From Variovorax paradoxus (lineage in GTDB: Bacteria; Pseudomonadota; Gammaproteobacteria; Burkholderiales; Burkholderiaceae_C), in assembly GCF_029919115.1 (NCBI RefSeq), contig NZ_CP123990.1:5544501-5608500 (forward strand): a stretch of 64,000 nt of DNA. The letters are read 5' to 3'. Positions 1-8,242 of this stretch are shown here, piece by piece; positions within the stretch are counted from its first letter, which is position 1; each line of letters starts with the position of its first letter. Under the pieces are notes generated by a model. The model saw only the letters and a program-made list of their open reading frames with translations, was not told the origin of the DNA and ran no database searches. The translations under genes and the position numbers were made by a program.

Positions 1-3000
1 AACGCGGCGCGCGCACGCCGCAGCAGCGATTCGCGGTGCGCGATCAAGTGGCCGTGCTGCCAATAGAGCAGCGCCAGCGCGCGTTCGGTCGGGCCCCACG
101 CCAGCAGGCCGGCCTGATCTTGCATGGCAACGAGCGCACCCAGCAGGCGCAGCGCGTCGTCATCGTGAATCCCCTTCTGGTAGCCCTCCTGGTAGCGCGC
201 GGCTGCAAAGCGGCGCACCATTTCGAGCAGCTGCGGATGCAAAGGGTCTTCGGTGAGGAGCGTGACCACCTCGCCCCAGGTGCGCTCGGCCTTGCCATCG
301 AGCAGCGACTCGAGCAGGCGCCCGGCCAGGTATTCGGCACGCGACAGTTCGGTGGTTTCCGACACCAGCGACTGGTTCCAGTAGCGCTGCAGCGGCAGCA
401 GCCGCGGCTCGTCCACAGGGCTCAGGTAGTCGGTGCCGGTAACCTGGTAGGCCATGCCGCTCTCGCGGGCCACCAAGGTCAGGTCGACGGGCTGGCGGTG
501 CACGGTAAAGGCATGGCGGCCCAGGCGCAGGGTGTCTCCGCCTTCGCTCACCAGTTCGCGCTTGTCGCGGATCGAGCGCAGGGCCTGGTCGCGCGCCGTC
601 TTCAGGCGCGTGTCCAGTTCGTCGGCCGGCACGGCGGCGCCCAGCGTGCGCAGGTCGGCAATCAGCGTGTGCAGCTTGCCGATCATCGGATCGGCCGCAA
701 AGTAGCTGTGAACCTGCTTCAGATCGCCGAACTGCGCAATGCGGCGTGGAATACCGTCGAGGATGCGGCCCGCCGCGTCGACCACGCCCTGCGCGCGGCG
801 CTGGCGGGCTTCCACCAGGCTCTGGCGGCGCGCGGAAAGCGCTTCGTACACGGTCTCGCGCTTCTCGGCGATGTCGGCCAAAAAGTCTTCCTGCTCGGCA
901 AAGCGGCCTTCGATTTCTTCGAGCTGGGCCAAAAGGCGCGTGAGCGCGTCGTCGCACTTCTCGGGCGTGTCGGCAAACTCCAGTGCGTTTTCAACCGCCT
1001 GGCTGAAGAGCTTGAACTGCGCACCGAACTCCGCGCGGGCCTCGGTGGCGCCCAGCGACTTGCGCCGTGCGCGCGCATCGGCGCGCATGCGGTTGATGTC
1101 GGCGTAGATGAGCGAGATGCGGTCGAGAATCGACGTGCGGACAACCGCATCGCCGCCCGGCAGGCTGCCGAGCTGTTCTGTCAGCAGATCGAGCCCGGCC
1201 GCCTGTTCGTCAAGCGTGGCGAGCATCTGCCCGAGCGCGGGCGAAGTGGCCAGGTTCGGCAAATCGAGCGCAAGCTTGTCCAGCGCCTGGCGCTGGCCGT
1301 TGAAGGCCGTGTCGGCCGCCAGGAACTGCATGGCGCGTTCGCCGATGCGCTGCTGCTCGATCTCGAGCGCCGCGTCCATGGCGGCGATGCGCGGCAGGTC
1401 GGCATAGCGCAGCTCCTTGAGCATCTGCAGCGCGCCGCGCCGTTCGCGCAGGCGGCCCAAGGCCTTCACGAAATCGTCGGGCGCGCGCCAGAGCGTGCTG
1501 GCAATGTCGACCAGCAACGCGTGCTGCTCGTCTTCGGCACGGGCCAGTGCACGCGCGGTTTCGCGGCGGATGGTGTCGACCTTCTCGAACTCGGCCAGCG
1601 TGCTGCGCGCCACGTCGGCAATGCTGCGCAGCTCGGCCATCAGGCCGGCAGCCTCGGATGCGTCCAGCCAGAAGTAGGCGTCGCTCACGCGGGTGCACTG
1701 GCGAATCAGGTCTTCGTAAGCAGCGCGCGTAGGCGCCTGCTCGCGCACCGCGCGGGCAATGCCCATCAGGTCGCTCACGCCCCGCACCAGCTCGGCATTG
1801 CCGATCTTGCCGAAGAAGCCGGTGGCGGGCGGCTGCGCGCTCACATGCTCTTCGCTGGCGAACGGCGTCTGCCACAGCTGCATCGGGTGCACGCGCGTCG
1901 GCTCGCCGGCGTCGCCGTTGAACACGAGGATGCGGCCGTCGGCAAAGCGCGCATAGCCGTTGGCGATGATCGGCGTGGCGAGCTTCTTGTCGATCAGGTT
2001 GTAGTTGAAGAGCGCGTAGCGCCCCGGCTTCGGGTCGTAGAAGACATAGGCCACGTCTTCCCCGTTGGGCGAGCGCAGCATGCGCTTGAAGCGCAGGCTT
2101 TCGACCACCTCGCCCGGCAGGTCGAAGCGCTTGTACTCGCCCGACTGCAGGTAGTAGCCGCCCGGAAAGATGATGCCGTGGTCTTCAGGCAGCTGCACGC
2201 ACGAGCCACCGATGGCGTCGATGCGCTCGACCTGCTGCGTGCGGATGTTGAAGACCAGGTAGCGCGTGACCTGCTCGCGGTAGGGCTTTACGCGCAGCAG
2301 GATCAGCATGCCGAGCTTGGCCCACGAAATCTCGGCGTCGGTGAGCGACTGGCTCTTGTCTTCCACCGGCTCGCTGTAGATGCCGAGGCCGGTTTCGGTA
2401 TTGTTCTCGATCTTGACCGTGAGGTCGCCGCCCAGCGTTTCGACAAACACCGTGTCGAGCACGTTCACATGGGGGTGCTTGCCGCCCACATGGTCTTCGC
2501 GCGTGGCAACGGTCCACTCGAAGTCGTGGCTTGCGGGCAGCGCAATGTCGCGCTCGCCGCGGTTGTCGATGTAGTGGATGCCGCCGTTGCGCTCGATGGC
2601 CCAGCGGAACACGCGCACGTCGCCCAGCTGCTGGCCGATCTGGAAGGACGCGAGCAGCTTGTCCTGCGTGACCCGCAGCTGCAGCATCGTGGCCTGCTTG
2701 TAGTAGGCGTACAGCTCGCGAAAATCGGAGACGAAGCGCGTGTCTTCGAGGAAGGTGCCGGCCAGCGGCACGGGCTGCAGCTCGTCGTTCTCGGTGGCGG
2801 CCTCTCCTGGCACTGCCAGGCGATACAGCCCGAACACGTCGCTCACGGCCGTTTCCTTGCGCAGGCCGATGAACACGTTGTAGCCGAACAGCAGCAGGTC
2901 GCCGATGCGCACGATGTCGCGCGCCACGGCGTTGTTTTCGGTGCGCGCGCGGGTGCGCAGCACCAAGGCCTGCTCGGAGCGGCCGAACTCGGCAAGCCGC

Positions 3001-3161
3001 CGCTCGTTGAGGGCCTGCGTCTTCTTCAGCAGGCCTTCGCCCTGTGTTTCGAGCCGCTTCTTCAGCAGGTCGTAGCTGCCGCTGCCGGACACGAGGGCTT
3101 CGGTCTGGTCAGACGGCACCTGGGCGCCGGCCGGCGCCCCCGATTCATCCGTGGGTTGCAT
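1..3161 (-). CDS. DUF3686-type 'DNA repair ATPase', C-terminus beyond window
   Basis: The minus frame is open from an ATG at 3161 to the window edge, giving about 1053 residues without a stop. The visible part starts with a short polar leader. It then has a beta-rich region of roughly 400 residues and a long Ala/Glu/Arg/Leu-rich, largely helical region that looks coiled-coil from about residue 480. I recognise it as the very large (about 1700 aa) DUF3686 family annotated as DNA repair ATPase. Its AAA+ ATPase core lies in the C-terminal part, so no Walker A motif is expected in the piece seen here. It is the last visible gene of the YjfI-PspA-flotillin operon, 12 bases after the zinc-ribbon gene. 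The biochemical role is unproven; 'DNA repair' is a family label. The match is from recognition only. Confidence 0.8.
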   Translation of the reverse strand, partial: MQPTDESGAPAGAQVPSDQTEALVSGSGSYDLLKKRLETQGEGLLKKTQALNERRLAEFGRSEQALVLRTRARTENNAVARDIVRIGDLLLFGYNVFIGLRKETAVSDVFGLYRLAVPGEAATENDELQPVPLAGTFLEDTRFVSDFRELYAYYKQATMLQLRVTQDKLLASFQIGQQLGDVRVFRWAIERNGGIHYIDNRGERDIALPASHDFEWTVATREDHVGGKHPHVNVLDTVFVETLGGDLTVKIENNTETGLGIYSEPVEDKSQSLTDAEISWAKLGMLILLRVKPYREQVTRYLVFNIRTQQVERIDAIGGSCVQLPEDHGIIFPGGYYLQSGEYKRFDLPGEVVESLRFKRMLRSPNGEDVAYVFYDPKPGRYALFNYNLIDKKLATPIIANGYARFADGRILVFNGDAGEPTRVHPMQLWQTPFASEEHVSAQPPATGFFGKIGNAELVRGVSDLMGIARAVREQAPTRAAYEDLIRQCTRVSDAYFWLDASEAAGLMAELRSIADVARSTLAEFEKVDTIRRETARALARAEDEQHALLVDIASTLWRAPDDFVKALGRLRERRGALQMLKELRYADLPRIAAMDAALEIEQQRIGERAMQFLAADTAFNGQRQALDKLALDLPNLATSPALGQMLATLDEQAAGLDLLTEQLGSLPGGDAVVRTSILDRISLIYADINRMRADARARRKSLGATEARAEFGAQFKLFSQAVENALEFADTPEKCDDALTRLLAQLEEIEGRFAEQEDFLADIAEKRETVYEALSARRQSLVEARQRRAQGVVDAAGRILDGIPRRIAQFGDLKQVHSYFAADPMIGKLHTLIADLRTLGAAVPADELDTRLKTARDQALRSIRDKRELVSEGGDTLRLGRHAFTVHRQPVDLTLVARESGMAYQVTGTDYLSPVDEPRLLPLQRYWNQSLVSETTELSRAEYLAGRLLESLLDGKAERTWGEVVTLLTEDPLHPQLLEMVRRFAAARYQEGYQKGIHDDDALRLLGALVAMQDQAGLLAWGPTERALALLYWQHGHLIAHRESLLRRARAA

Positions 3162-3173
3162 AGGTCGGCGCGG

Positions 3174-3719
3174 TCAGTCCGCGCGCAGCAATGCGAGCAG
3201 TTCGTCGCGGTGGGGCTGGGTGTCGAGCCAGGCGCGAATGCGGTCCAACTCGTCGATGCAGTCGTTGCCGTAGCGGCGGCGCAGCGCGGCAAGCCGCACC
3301 TCGCGCACCTCTTCGGTCTGCAGTTGGCGCTGCCATCTGTCGGACAGCAGTTCATCGAGCCGGTTGGCAAGGCCGCGGCTCACGAGCGCACGCCATTCGC
3401 CCTGGTCGAACCAGAGGTTCTGGCAGGCAATGCAGCGGTCGATGCGAAAGTCGGGCCCCGCGCTCACGCGCAGGCGCTGCATGAGCCGGTCGCATTCGGG
3501 GCAGTGCCGCACCGAGGCGGCATCGAACACTTCGATGACCTCGTCGTCGATGGCATGGGGTTCGCGCGAAGGATCGGCGGCCTTCCAGGCACGCCAGTCT
3601 TCCATGGACATGACCATGCCGCCGCAATCGGTGCAGTTCACGGCCAGCAGCGCTTCGGCCAGCGCAACAGCTTGCATCGGCGAATGCGCGGAGCAGCTGC
3701 ATTTGAGGTTCGGATTCAT
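3174..3719 (-). CDS. TFIIB-type zinc-ribbon protein (zf-TFIIB domain)
   Basis: A 181-residue protein. Two Cys-x2-Cys knuckles at 73-76 and 96-99, the second followed by the motif NLWFDQGEW, match the zf-TFIIB (PF13453) zinc ribbon. A further Cys pair at 29-32, with Cys at 7 and 9, suggests a second metal site near the N-terminus. The C-terminal 70 residues are charged and helical. It sits 11 bases after the flotillin gene and 12 before the giant ATPase, so it is probably co-translated. It is probably a small adaptor or nucleic-acid/protein-binding partner of the ATPase; that role is inferred from position only. Confidence 0.8.
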   Translation of the reverse strand: MNPNLKCSCSAHSPMQAVALAEALLAVNCTDCGGMVMSMEDWRAWKAADPSREPHAIDDEVIEVFDAASVRHCPECDRLMQRLRVSAGPDFRIDRCIACQNLWFDQGEWRALVSRGLANRLDELLSDRWQRQLQTEEVREVRLAALRRRYGNDCIDELDRIRAWLDTQPHRDELLALLRAD

Positions 3720-3730
3720 TGCGCGCCCAC

Positions 3731-5899
3731 TCAGTTGCGGAAGGTGGAGATCAGGTTGCTCAGCGCGGTCTTCTGGCTTTCGCTGCCGTCGCTGGTGATC
3801 CGGCTCATGAGCGCCGCAACGCTGAGGTTCTGGATTTCGCCGGACGAATTGCCCAGTGCGCCGACGATGTCGCGCAGGTCCTTCACCACGTCGCGGTCGC
3901 CGGCCAGCTGGTCCTTGAAGGCCACCTGCAGCGCATTGCTCTTGGAGATCACGCCGTCGATGCCCTTGCCCACGGAAAGCGAGCGCACGAAGCTGTCGAA
4001 GTAGTCGCCCTGCCCGCCCACGATGTCGATCTTGGCGTTGGCGAGCGCTGTGCCCAGCACCTCGGCCTGCTCCTTGGCAATGGAGGTCTGCGCATCGATG
4101 CCCTTCATGGTTTCGACGTGCGACTTTTCCAGGCGCATGCGGAACTCTTCGTGGTCGCGCGTCTCGGGGCTCATTGCCTTCATGGCTTCGAACTTTTCGT
4201 GCAGGCCCTTGGCCTCGGCGCTGAAGCGGGCTTCGATCACCTGCGCGTCGGCCTGGCCCGACTTCAGGGTGGCTTCGGCGTCTGCCGTGCGCACGTTCAC
4301 TTCGGCAAGGCCGAGCTTCTCCTTGCCCGAGGCCTCGGCGTCGAACTTGGCGCGCATGCCCGCGGCCTCGGCCTGCGAGCGCGCTTCGATCACCTGCGCA
4401 TCGGCCTGGCCGGCCTTGAGGACGGCGTCGGCGTCGGCCTGGCGCACATGCACGTCGGCAAGACCGAGCTTTTCCTTGCCCGAAGCCTCGGCCTCGAAGC
4501 TCGCGAGCTTGGCTTGCGCGGTCGCAATCTCGACCTTGGCAGCGGCCAGGCCCGGCGCGGCCGAGATGGCTTCCACGCCTTCGGCTTCGCGCTTCTTCGA
4601 TTCGGCATCGCGCTCGGCCACCTTCAGCTTGGCATCGGCCAGCGTGAGTTCTTCGGCTGCCTTGTGGCGGGCGCGCTTTTCCTGCGTTTCGGCCGCCTTC
4701 ACGTCGAGCACCATCTTCTCTTCGGCCTGGCCCTCGGCCATGATCACGACGGATTTCTTGGTGCGCTCGGCCTCGGCCACCACGCGCAGTTCCTTGATGG
4801 CTTCTTCCTGCTCGGCCACGGTGCGCTCGACCACGATGCGCTCGCGAATCACGTCGGCAATGGCCTTCTTCTGCACTTCGACGGCTTTGTCCTTCTCGAT
4901 ACGCTGCAGCGTCACTTCCTTCTCGCGGTCGACAATTTCAAGATCGCGGGCGCGCGTGACCTTTTCTTCCTCGATGGCCACCGCGCGCTTGCGGTTGTTC
5001 TCGGCGACTTCTTTTTCGCGCTGCACGTTCTCCTGCTGCACCGAGATGGACTGCTCGGCAACCAGGCGCGCGGTTTCGGACTTGGTGCGCTCTTCGGCCT
5101 GGATCTTGGCGGTTTCGGCTTCTTCGCGGGCGCGCACACTGGCAATCTCGCGCTGCTGGCGGGCGGTGGCATCGGCCTGCTGGCGTTCGAGCTCGAGCAG
5201 GGCTTCCTGCGTTTCGACATTCTTCTTCTTGATCTGCATTTCCTCGTTGCGGCGCAGCTCGTTGGTGCGCACATGCTCGACCGCCGTGAGTTCGGTGATC
5301 TTCTTGATGCCCTGCGCATCGAGGATGTTGTTGGTGTCCAGCTCGGACAGCGGCGTTTGCTCGAGGTAGTCGATGGCGGCGTCTTCGAGCACGTAGCCCG
5401 AAAGGTCGTTGCCGATCTGGCTGATGATCTGGTCGCGGAAACCATCACGCGCCTGGTACAGGTCGACAAAATCCATCGACTTGCCAACGGTCTTGAGCGC
5501 CTCGGAGAACTTGGCCGAGAACAATTCTTCGAGCGTCTCGTGGTTCGAAGCGCGCGCGCAGCCGATGCCCTGCGCCACCTTGAGCACGTCGTCCGCGGTC
5601 TTGTTCACGCGAACGAAAAACTTCACCTTGATGTCCGCGCGAATGTTGTCGCGGCAGATGAGGCCCTCGTTGCCGGAGCGGTCGATCTCGATCGTCTTGA
5701 CCGAGATGTCCATCAACTCGGCCTTGTGGATGATCGGGTAGACCATTCGCCCGGTGAAAGTCACCTCGGGCTCGGCGCGCAGCGTGTTCACGATGAGCGC
5801 GTGGCCCTGTTCGATCTTTCGATAGAACTTGGCGAACATCGCGAACAGGCCGAGGATGACCACGGCCAGGATGGCCACGGCAAAGAGGATGGGCTCCAT
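3731..5899 (-). CDS. yqiK: Flotillin-like SPFH protein, YqiK family
   Basis: A 722-residue protein with one N-terminal membrane segment (about residues 5-23). An SPFH/Band-7 domain follows (about 25-215), then a very long Ala/Glu-rich coiled-coil flotillin tail (about 215-640) and a hydrophilic C-terminal oligomerisation region. Flotillins assemble in the inner membrane and organise membrane microdomains. The start ATG is preceded by GGAG at proper spacing. It lies just downstream of yqiJ, its usual partner in E. coli (yqiJ-yqiK). The tail contains an exact in-frame tandem duplication of 51 residues (468-518 and 519-569), described separately. At 722 residues it is longer than the E. coli protein (about 550 aa), mainly in the coil. 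Confidence 0.92.
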   Translation of the reverse strand: MEPILFAVAILAVVILGLFAMFAKFYRKIEQGHALIVNTLRAEPEVTFTGRMVYPIIHKAELMDISVKTIEIDRSGNEGLICRDNIRADIKVKFFVRVNKTADDVLKVAQGIGCARASNHETLEELFSAKFSEALKTVGKSMDFVDLYQARDGFRDQIISQIGNDLSGYVLEDAAIDYLEQTPLSELDTNNILDAQGIKKITELTAVEHVRTNELRRNEEMQIKKKNVETQEALLELERQQADATARQQREIASVRAREEAETAKIQAEERTKSETARLVAEQSISVQQENVQREKEVAENNRKRAVAIEEEKVTRARDLEIVDREKEVTLQRIEKDKAVEVQKKAIADVIRERIVVERTVAEQEEAIKELRVVAEAERTKKSVVIMAEGQAEEKMVLDVKAAETQEKRARHKAAEELTLADAKLKVAERDAESKKREAEGVEAISAAPGLAAAKVEIATAQAKLASFEAEASGKEKLGLADVHVRQADADAVLKAGQADAQVIEARSQAEAAGMRAKFDAEASGKEKLGLAEVNVRTADAEATLKSGQADAQVIEARFSAEAKGLHEKFEAMKAMSPETRDHEEFRMRLEKSHVETMKGIDAQTSIAKEQAEVLGTALANAKIDIVGGQGDYFDSFVRSLSVGKGIDGVISKSNALQVAFKDQLAGDRDVVKDLRDIVGALGNSSGEIQNLSVAALMSRITSDGSESQKTALSNLISTFRN
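4193..4498 (-). repeat. Tandem 153-bp in-frame duplication inside yqiK
   Basis: Two adjacent units, 4498-4346 and 4345-4193, each encode 51 residues and begin F-[E/D]-A-E-A-S-G-K-E-K-L-G-L-A. They share the internal string GQADAQVIEAR at the same place. Most of the remaining positions are identical or conservative (ADVHVRQADADA against AEVNVRTADAEA). The unit lies in the flotillin coiled coil, so copy number would change stalk length without breaking the frame. Confidence 0.93.
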
Positions 5900-5952
5900 T
5901 TTTTCTCCAGAGATGCTTTAAGAGCGAACGAACGGTAAGGGGATGCGCGCGG

Positions 5953-6597
5953 TCAGACGATGTCTTCGTGCGCTGCGATGAGATAGCGCCCGGCCACCTC
6001 GTCGTATTCAAGAATGAGCGCTTGCGATCCGCGCTTGAGGGTGTTGGGCGTGGGAGCCCAGACGCGGATGTTCAGGCTGGCGCCGCGGCGGGCCACTTCG
6101 GCGCGGCCGTCCTTCTCGTTCACCACCCCGGTGACGACGCGGCAGGCCTGCCCGACCAGTGCCGCGTTGCTCACGGCCGTGTGGCTCACGAACAAGCCTC
6201 GCAGCGGGCGAATGGCCACGGCCGTCACGGGTATGGCAATGGCGGCGCTCGCCACCAGCAGCACCGTACCGGCCAGGAGCTTGAGCGGCAGCGTAGGCAC
6301 CAGCGGCAGCAGCCACTCCCCGCCAAGGCAAGACAGCGTCCAGGACACCAGCACCAGCAGGCTCACGGCCACCGAGAACGGTACGCCGTTCAGGCCGAAT
6401 GCCACTACATAGCTCGCGAGCTGCCCCACGTCGCTGGTGTCGCCGTCGGCATGCGTCTGCAGGTCGACGTCGATGCCGCTGTGCTCGATGTCGACCATGC
6501 CGGCCACCGCAAGCACCCAATAGATCACCACGACGCCCAGCAGCACCGTGTAGATCGCGGTGGGGTAACCCGTCACCGCATCCATGAAATTTCCCAT
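5953..6597 (-). CDS. yqiJ: YqiJ-like membrane protein with OB-fold domain
   Basis: A 214-residue protein. Hydrophobic segments lie at about 15-35, 60-85 and 100-130, followed by a soluble C-terminal domain of about 75 residues (the YqiJ OB-fold, with the 'VGQACRVVTGVV' strand and a GRAEV turn). It resembles the NfeD/YqiJ group, membrane OB-fold proteins encoded next to flotillin/SPFH genes and thought to work with them. The gene starts 53 bases before yqiK on the same strand, which supports the pairing. No enzymatic residues are seen. Confidence 0.82.
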   Translation of the reverse strand: MGNFMDAVTGYPTAIYTVLLGVVVIYWVLAVAGMVDIEHSGIDVDLQTHADGDTSDVGQLASYVVAFGLNGVPFSVAVSLLVLVSWTLSCLGGEWLLPLVPTLPLKLLAGTVLLVASAAIAIPVTAVAIRPLRGLFVSHTAVSNAALVGQACRVVTGVVNEKDGRAEVARRGASLNIRVWAPTPNTLKRGSQALILEYDEVAGRYLIAAHEDIV

Positions 6598-6624
6598 TGA
6601 CCCTCCCGCGTGCGGGTTGTGTTT

Positions 6625-6987
6625 TTATCTTCGGCCCGGCTTCGTTGCGCCAGTGCCCTTTTTCTTTCCACCACTTGCAAAAGCAATCAGATCCCGCGTG
6701 GCCCTCTCCTTGATGGCCAGGCGGTCGTCCGGGGCGAGCCCATATCTCGCCGCCAGAAACTCGTAGTCTGCCGCATTCAGCGACACGGTCAGCCGCGGCC
6801 GCTTGGGTTTGGACGTTGTCGCAAGCCCCAGCACCTGCCGGATCTGGTCGGAGGTGGACACGTGCTGCTCGAAGGCCGCCGTGCGCACCGCCTCCAGCAC
6901 GGCTTCTTCCACATCGAACGCCACCTGAACGGCGCGTATCGCCTCGTCCGAGCCTTGCCAGCGAACCGGCTTGACCCGAACGGTCAT
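6625..6987 (-). CDS. Uncharacterised 120-aa protein co-translated with PspA
   Basis: A soluble 120-residue protein that I do not recognise at family level. The first half (about 20-60) is predicted helical. The middle 'RPRLTVSLNAADYEFLAARYGL' stretch (about 64-85) reads as a short strand followed by helix, loosely like a ribbon-helix-helix or other small DNA-binding segment. The tail is Lys/Gly-rich and basic. Its ATG overlaps the PspA stop codon in an ATGA arrangement, so translation is coupled. It sits inside the stress operon, so it may be a regulator or adaptor of the PspA/flotillin system. Function is unknown. Confidence 0.75.
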   Translation of the reverse strand: MTVRVKPVRWQGSDEAIRAVQVAFDVEEAVLEAVRTAAFEQHVSTSDQIRQVLGLATTSKPKRPRLTVSLNAADYEFLAARYGLAPDDRLAIKERATRDLIAFASGGKKKGTGATKPGRR

Positions 6988-7697
6988 TGGGCGCCGGGCT
7001 CCGCCGGTTTGGCCTGGCGGGCGCGGATGCGCTCCATCACCAGTCCGGTGCGGTCCACGTCGCTGCCGATGCCCGCGGCTGCCAGCTTCTTTTCGAGCGC
7101 GCTGTGGCCGAGTTCGTTTTCGAGTGCCTGGCTCGCGGTCATCCGATCGGCCAGGTCTTCGTGGCGCCGGCGGATGCGTTCGAGCGATTCGCGCGCATTG
7201 GACAGGCGCGAACCGCCCGCGCCGATGTTCTCGGAGATCGATTGCGTGGCGCGGTAGACGCTCTCGGTGGTCTTGGCAATGCCGATCTCGCGCTCGTGCT
7301 CGCGAATGCGCGCTTCGGCCGTCTTGATCAGGTCCTTGAGCTTGGACACCTGCAGCGCGTAGGAGGCGTGCGCCTTGGCCTGCTCCTCGAGCTCTTTCTC
7401 GAGCGTGCCCACCTTGGCCGCGACGTCGAGCGCCAGGCCTTCCTGCGTCTTGTTGAGCGCTTCGAGCGCCAGGCCCTCGTAGCGGGTGACCTCGTTCTTC
7501 AGGCGTTCGATCTCGCGGGCGGACTGCATCTCCTTGGCCATGACGCCGGTGAGATCGCCCTTGGCCTTCTCGATGCTGTGCTTGGCATCGATGATTTCCT
7601 GTTCGTAGATTCGCGTGGCGTTGCTGTCGACCACGCTCTCGCCGATTTCGCGGGCGCTGCCGCGCAGCAAGGTGACCAGTTTCTTGATGACCGTCAT
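6984..7697 (-). CDS. PspA/IM30 family membrane-stress protein (YjfJ-like)
   Basis: A 237-residue, almost entirely helical, charged coiled-coil protein typical of PspA/IM30/Vipp1. The amphipathic N-terminal helix (about 1-22, 'VIKKLVTLLRGSAREIGESVVD') would bind membrane. It is followed by long helices with heptads to about residue 215. ESCRT-III-like PspA proteins polymerise on damaged inner membrane. The adjacent DUF2170 gene makes this the YjfJ-type branch rather than the enterobacterial pspABC type. No pspF, pspB or pspC lies nearby. The next gene overlaps its stop by 4 bases. Confidence 0.9.
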   Translation of the reverse strand: MTVIKKLVTLLRGSAREIGESVVDSNATRIYEQEIIDAKHSIEKAKGDLTGVMAKEMQSAREIERLKNEVTRYEGLALEALNKTQEGLALDVAAKVGTLEKELEEQAKAHASYALQVSKLKDLIKTAEARIREHEREIGIAKTTESVYRATQSISENIGAGGSRLSNARESLERIRRRHEDLADRMTASQALENELGHSALEKKLAAAGIGSDVDRTGLVMERIRARQAKPAEPGAQ

Positions 7698-7712
7698 GAT
7701 GATTTCCGCCTT

Positions 7713-8129
7713 TTAGTTCAGGAATTCGGACAGGGCGTCCAGCGCATCGAGCGCGTTGTCGCTGAGCACCGCCACTTCGCGCGCGATGTCTTCGACGCTG
7801 GCATTGCGGCCGAGGGCGCCGGTGAGCACATAGCGGCCATCGACGCGGCCGAAGGACGACAGCGGCACCGAGGGGTTCAGGTCGAGCAGCGACTCGAGCA
7901 ACTCGGTACGGCGCTCGGCCTTCACTTCTTCTTCGGTCCAGAGATAGCAGATGCAGATCACCTGCATGTCTGAACTGGTGATGAAGATCGGCAACTCTTC
8001 CCGGCCCTCGATGCTCACCTGCACCACCGGCGTGTGACCCGGAATAGGCTGCAACTGCACCGCGAGTCCGCCCATTGCAGCACCGGCCAGAACGTCAAGC
8101 CCCTTCAGTTGATCGAGCAGTGATTGCAT
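7713..8129 (-). CDS. yjfI: YjfI family protein (DUF2170)
   Basis: A 138-residue soluble protein with no signal peptide or membrane segment. The central core ('VVQVSIEGREELPIFITSSD' then 'ICICYLW') and the acidic C-terminus match the DUF2170/YjfI family. This family is repeatedly found immediately upstream of PspA/IM30 genes, as here (15-base gap). It is the first gene of the operon. A strong ribosome site (AAAGGAGGGG) precedes the ATG and a near-consensus promoter lies just upstream. Its molecular role is unknown; association with PspA-type stress systems is the only robust clue. Confidence 0.85.
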   Translation of the reverse strand: MQSLLDQLKGLDVLAGAAMGGLAVQLQPIPGHTPVVQVSIEGREELPIFITSSDMQVICICYLWTEEEVKAERRTELLESLLDLNPSVPLSSFGRVDGRYVLTGALGRNASVEDIAREVAVLSDNALDALDALSEFLN

Positions 8130-8153
8130 ACCCCTCCTTTGTTACTGACGTTC

Positions 8154-8182
8154 ACTATATGTGCCTCGACATAACATGTCAA
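8154..8182 (-). promoter_or_regulatory. Sigma-70-type promoter of the yjfI-pspA-flotillin operon
   Basis: On the minus strand TTGACA (8182-8177, six of six consensus) is followed by a 17-base spacer and TATAGT (8159-8154, five of six). Transcription would start near 8147, about 18 bases before the yjfI start codon, with the ribosome site in between. A short palindrome GACAT-AAC-ATGTC (8168-8180) overlaps the -35 box and could bind a regulator. Enterobacterial pspA promoters use sigma-54 and PspF; nothing like that is seen here. Confidence 0.75.
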
Positions 8183-8190
8183 AGAATCTT

Positions 8191-8204
8191 TTGGCCTATG
8201 CCAA
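8191..8204. promoter_or_regulatory. Palindrome TTGGC-N4-GCCAA in the divergent yjfI/LysR gap
   Basis: A perfect 5-base inverted repeat with a 4-base spacer lies about 40 bases before the LysR gene at 8243 and just upstream of the yjfI -35 box. LysR-type regulators often bind dyads of about this size (T-N11-A type) near their own promoter. That it is an operator is inferred from position and symmetry only. Confidence 0.35.
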
Positions 8205-8242
8205 TGGCGTTTACATAACGGCGCCATCCCTAGAATCCGGCG

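Noticed and set aside
36-4004. A plus-strand frame of 1322 codons and a neighbouring plus-strand frame to 5938
   Set aside because: They lie antisense to the ATPase and flotillin genes. Their composition (His/Ala/Gly/Arg-rich, no recognisable fold) is the usual mirror of a high-GC coding strand, and the minus-strand proteins have clear domains.
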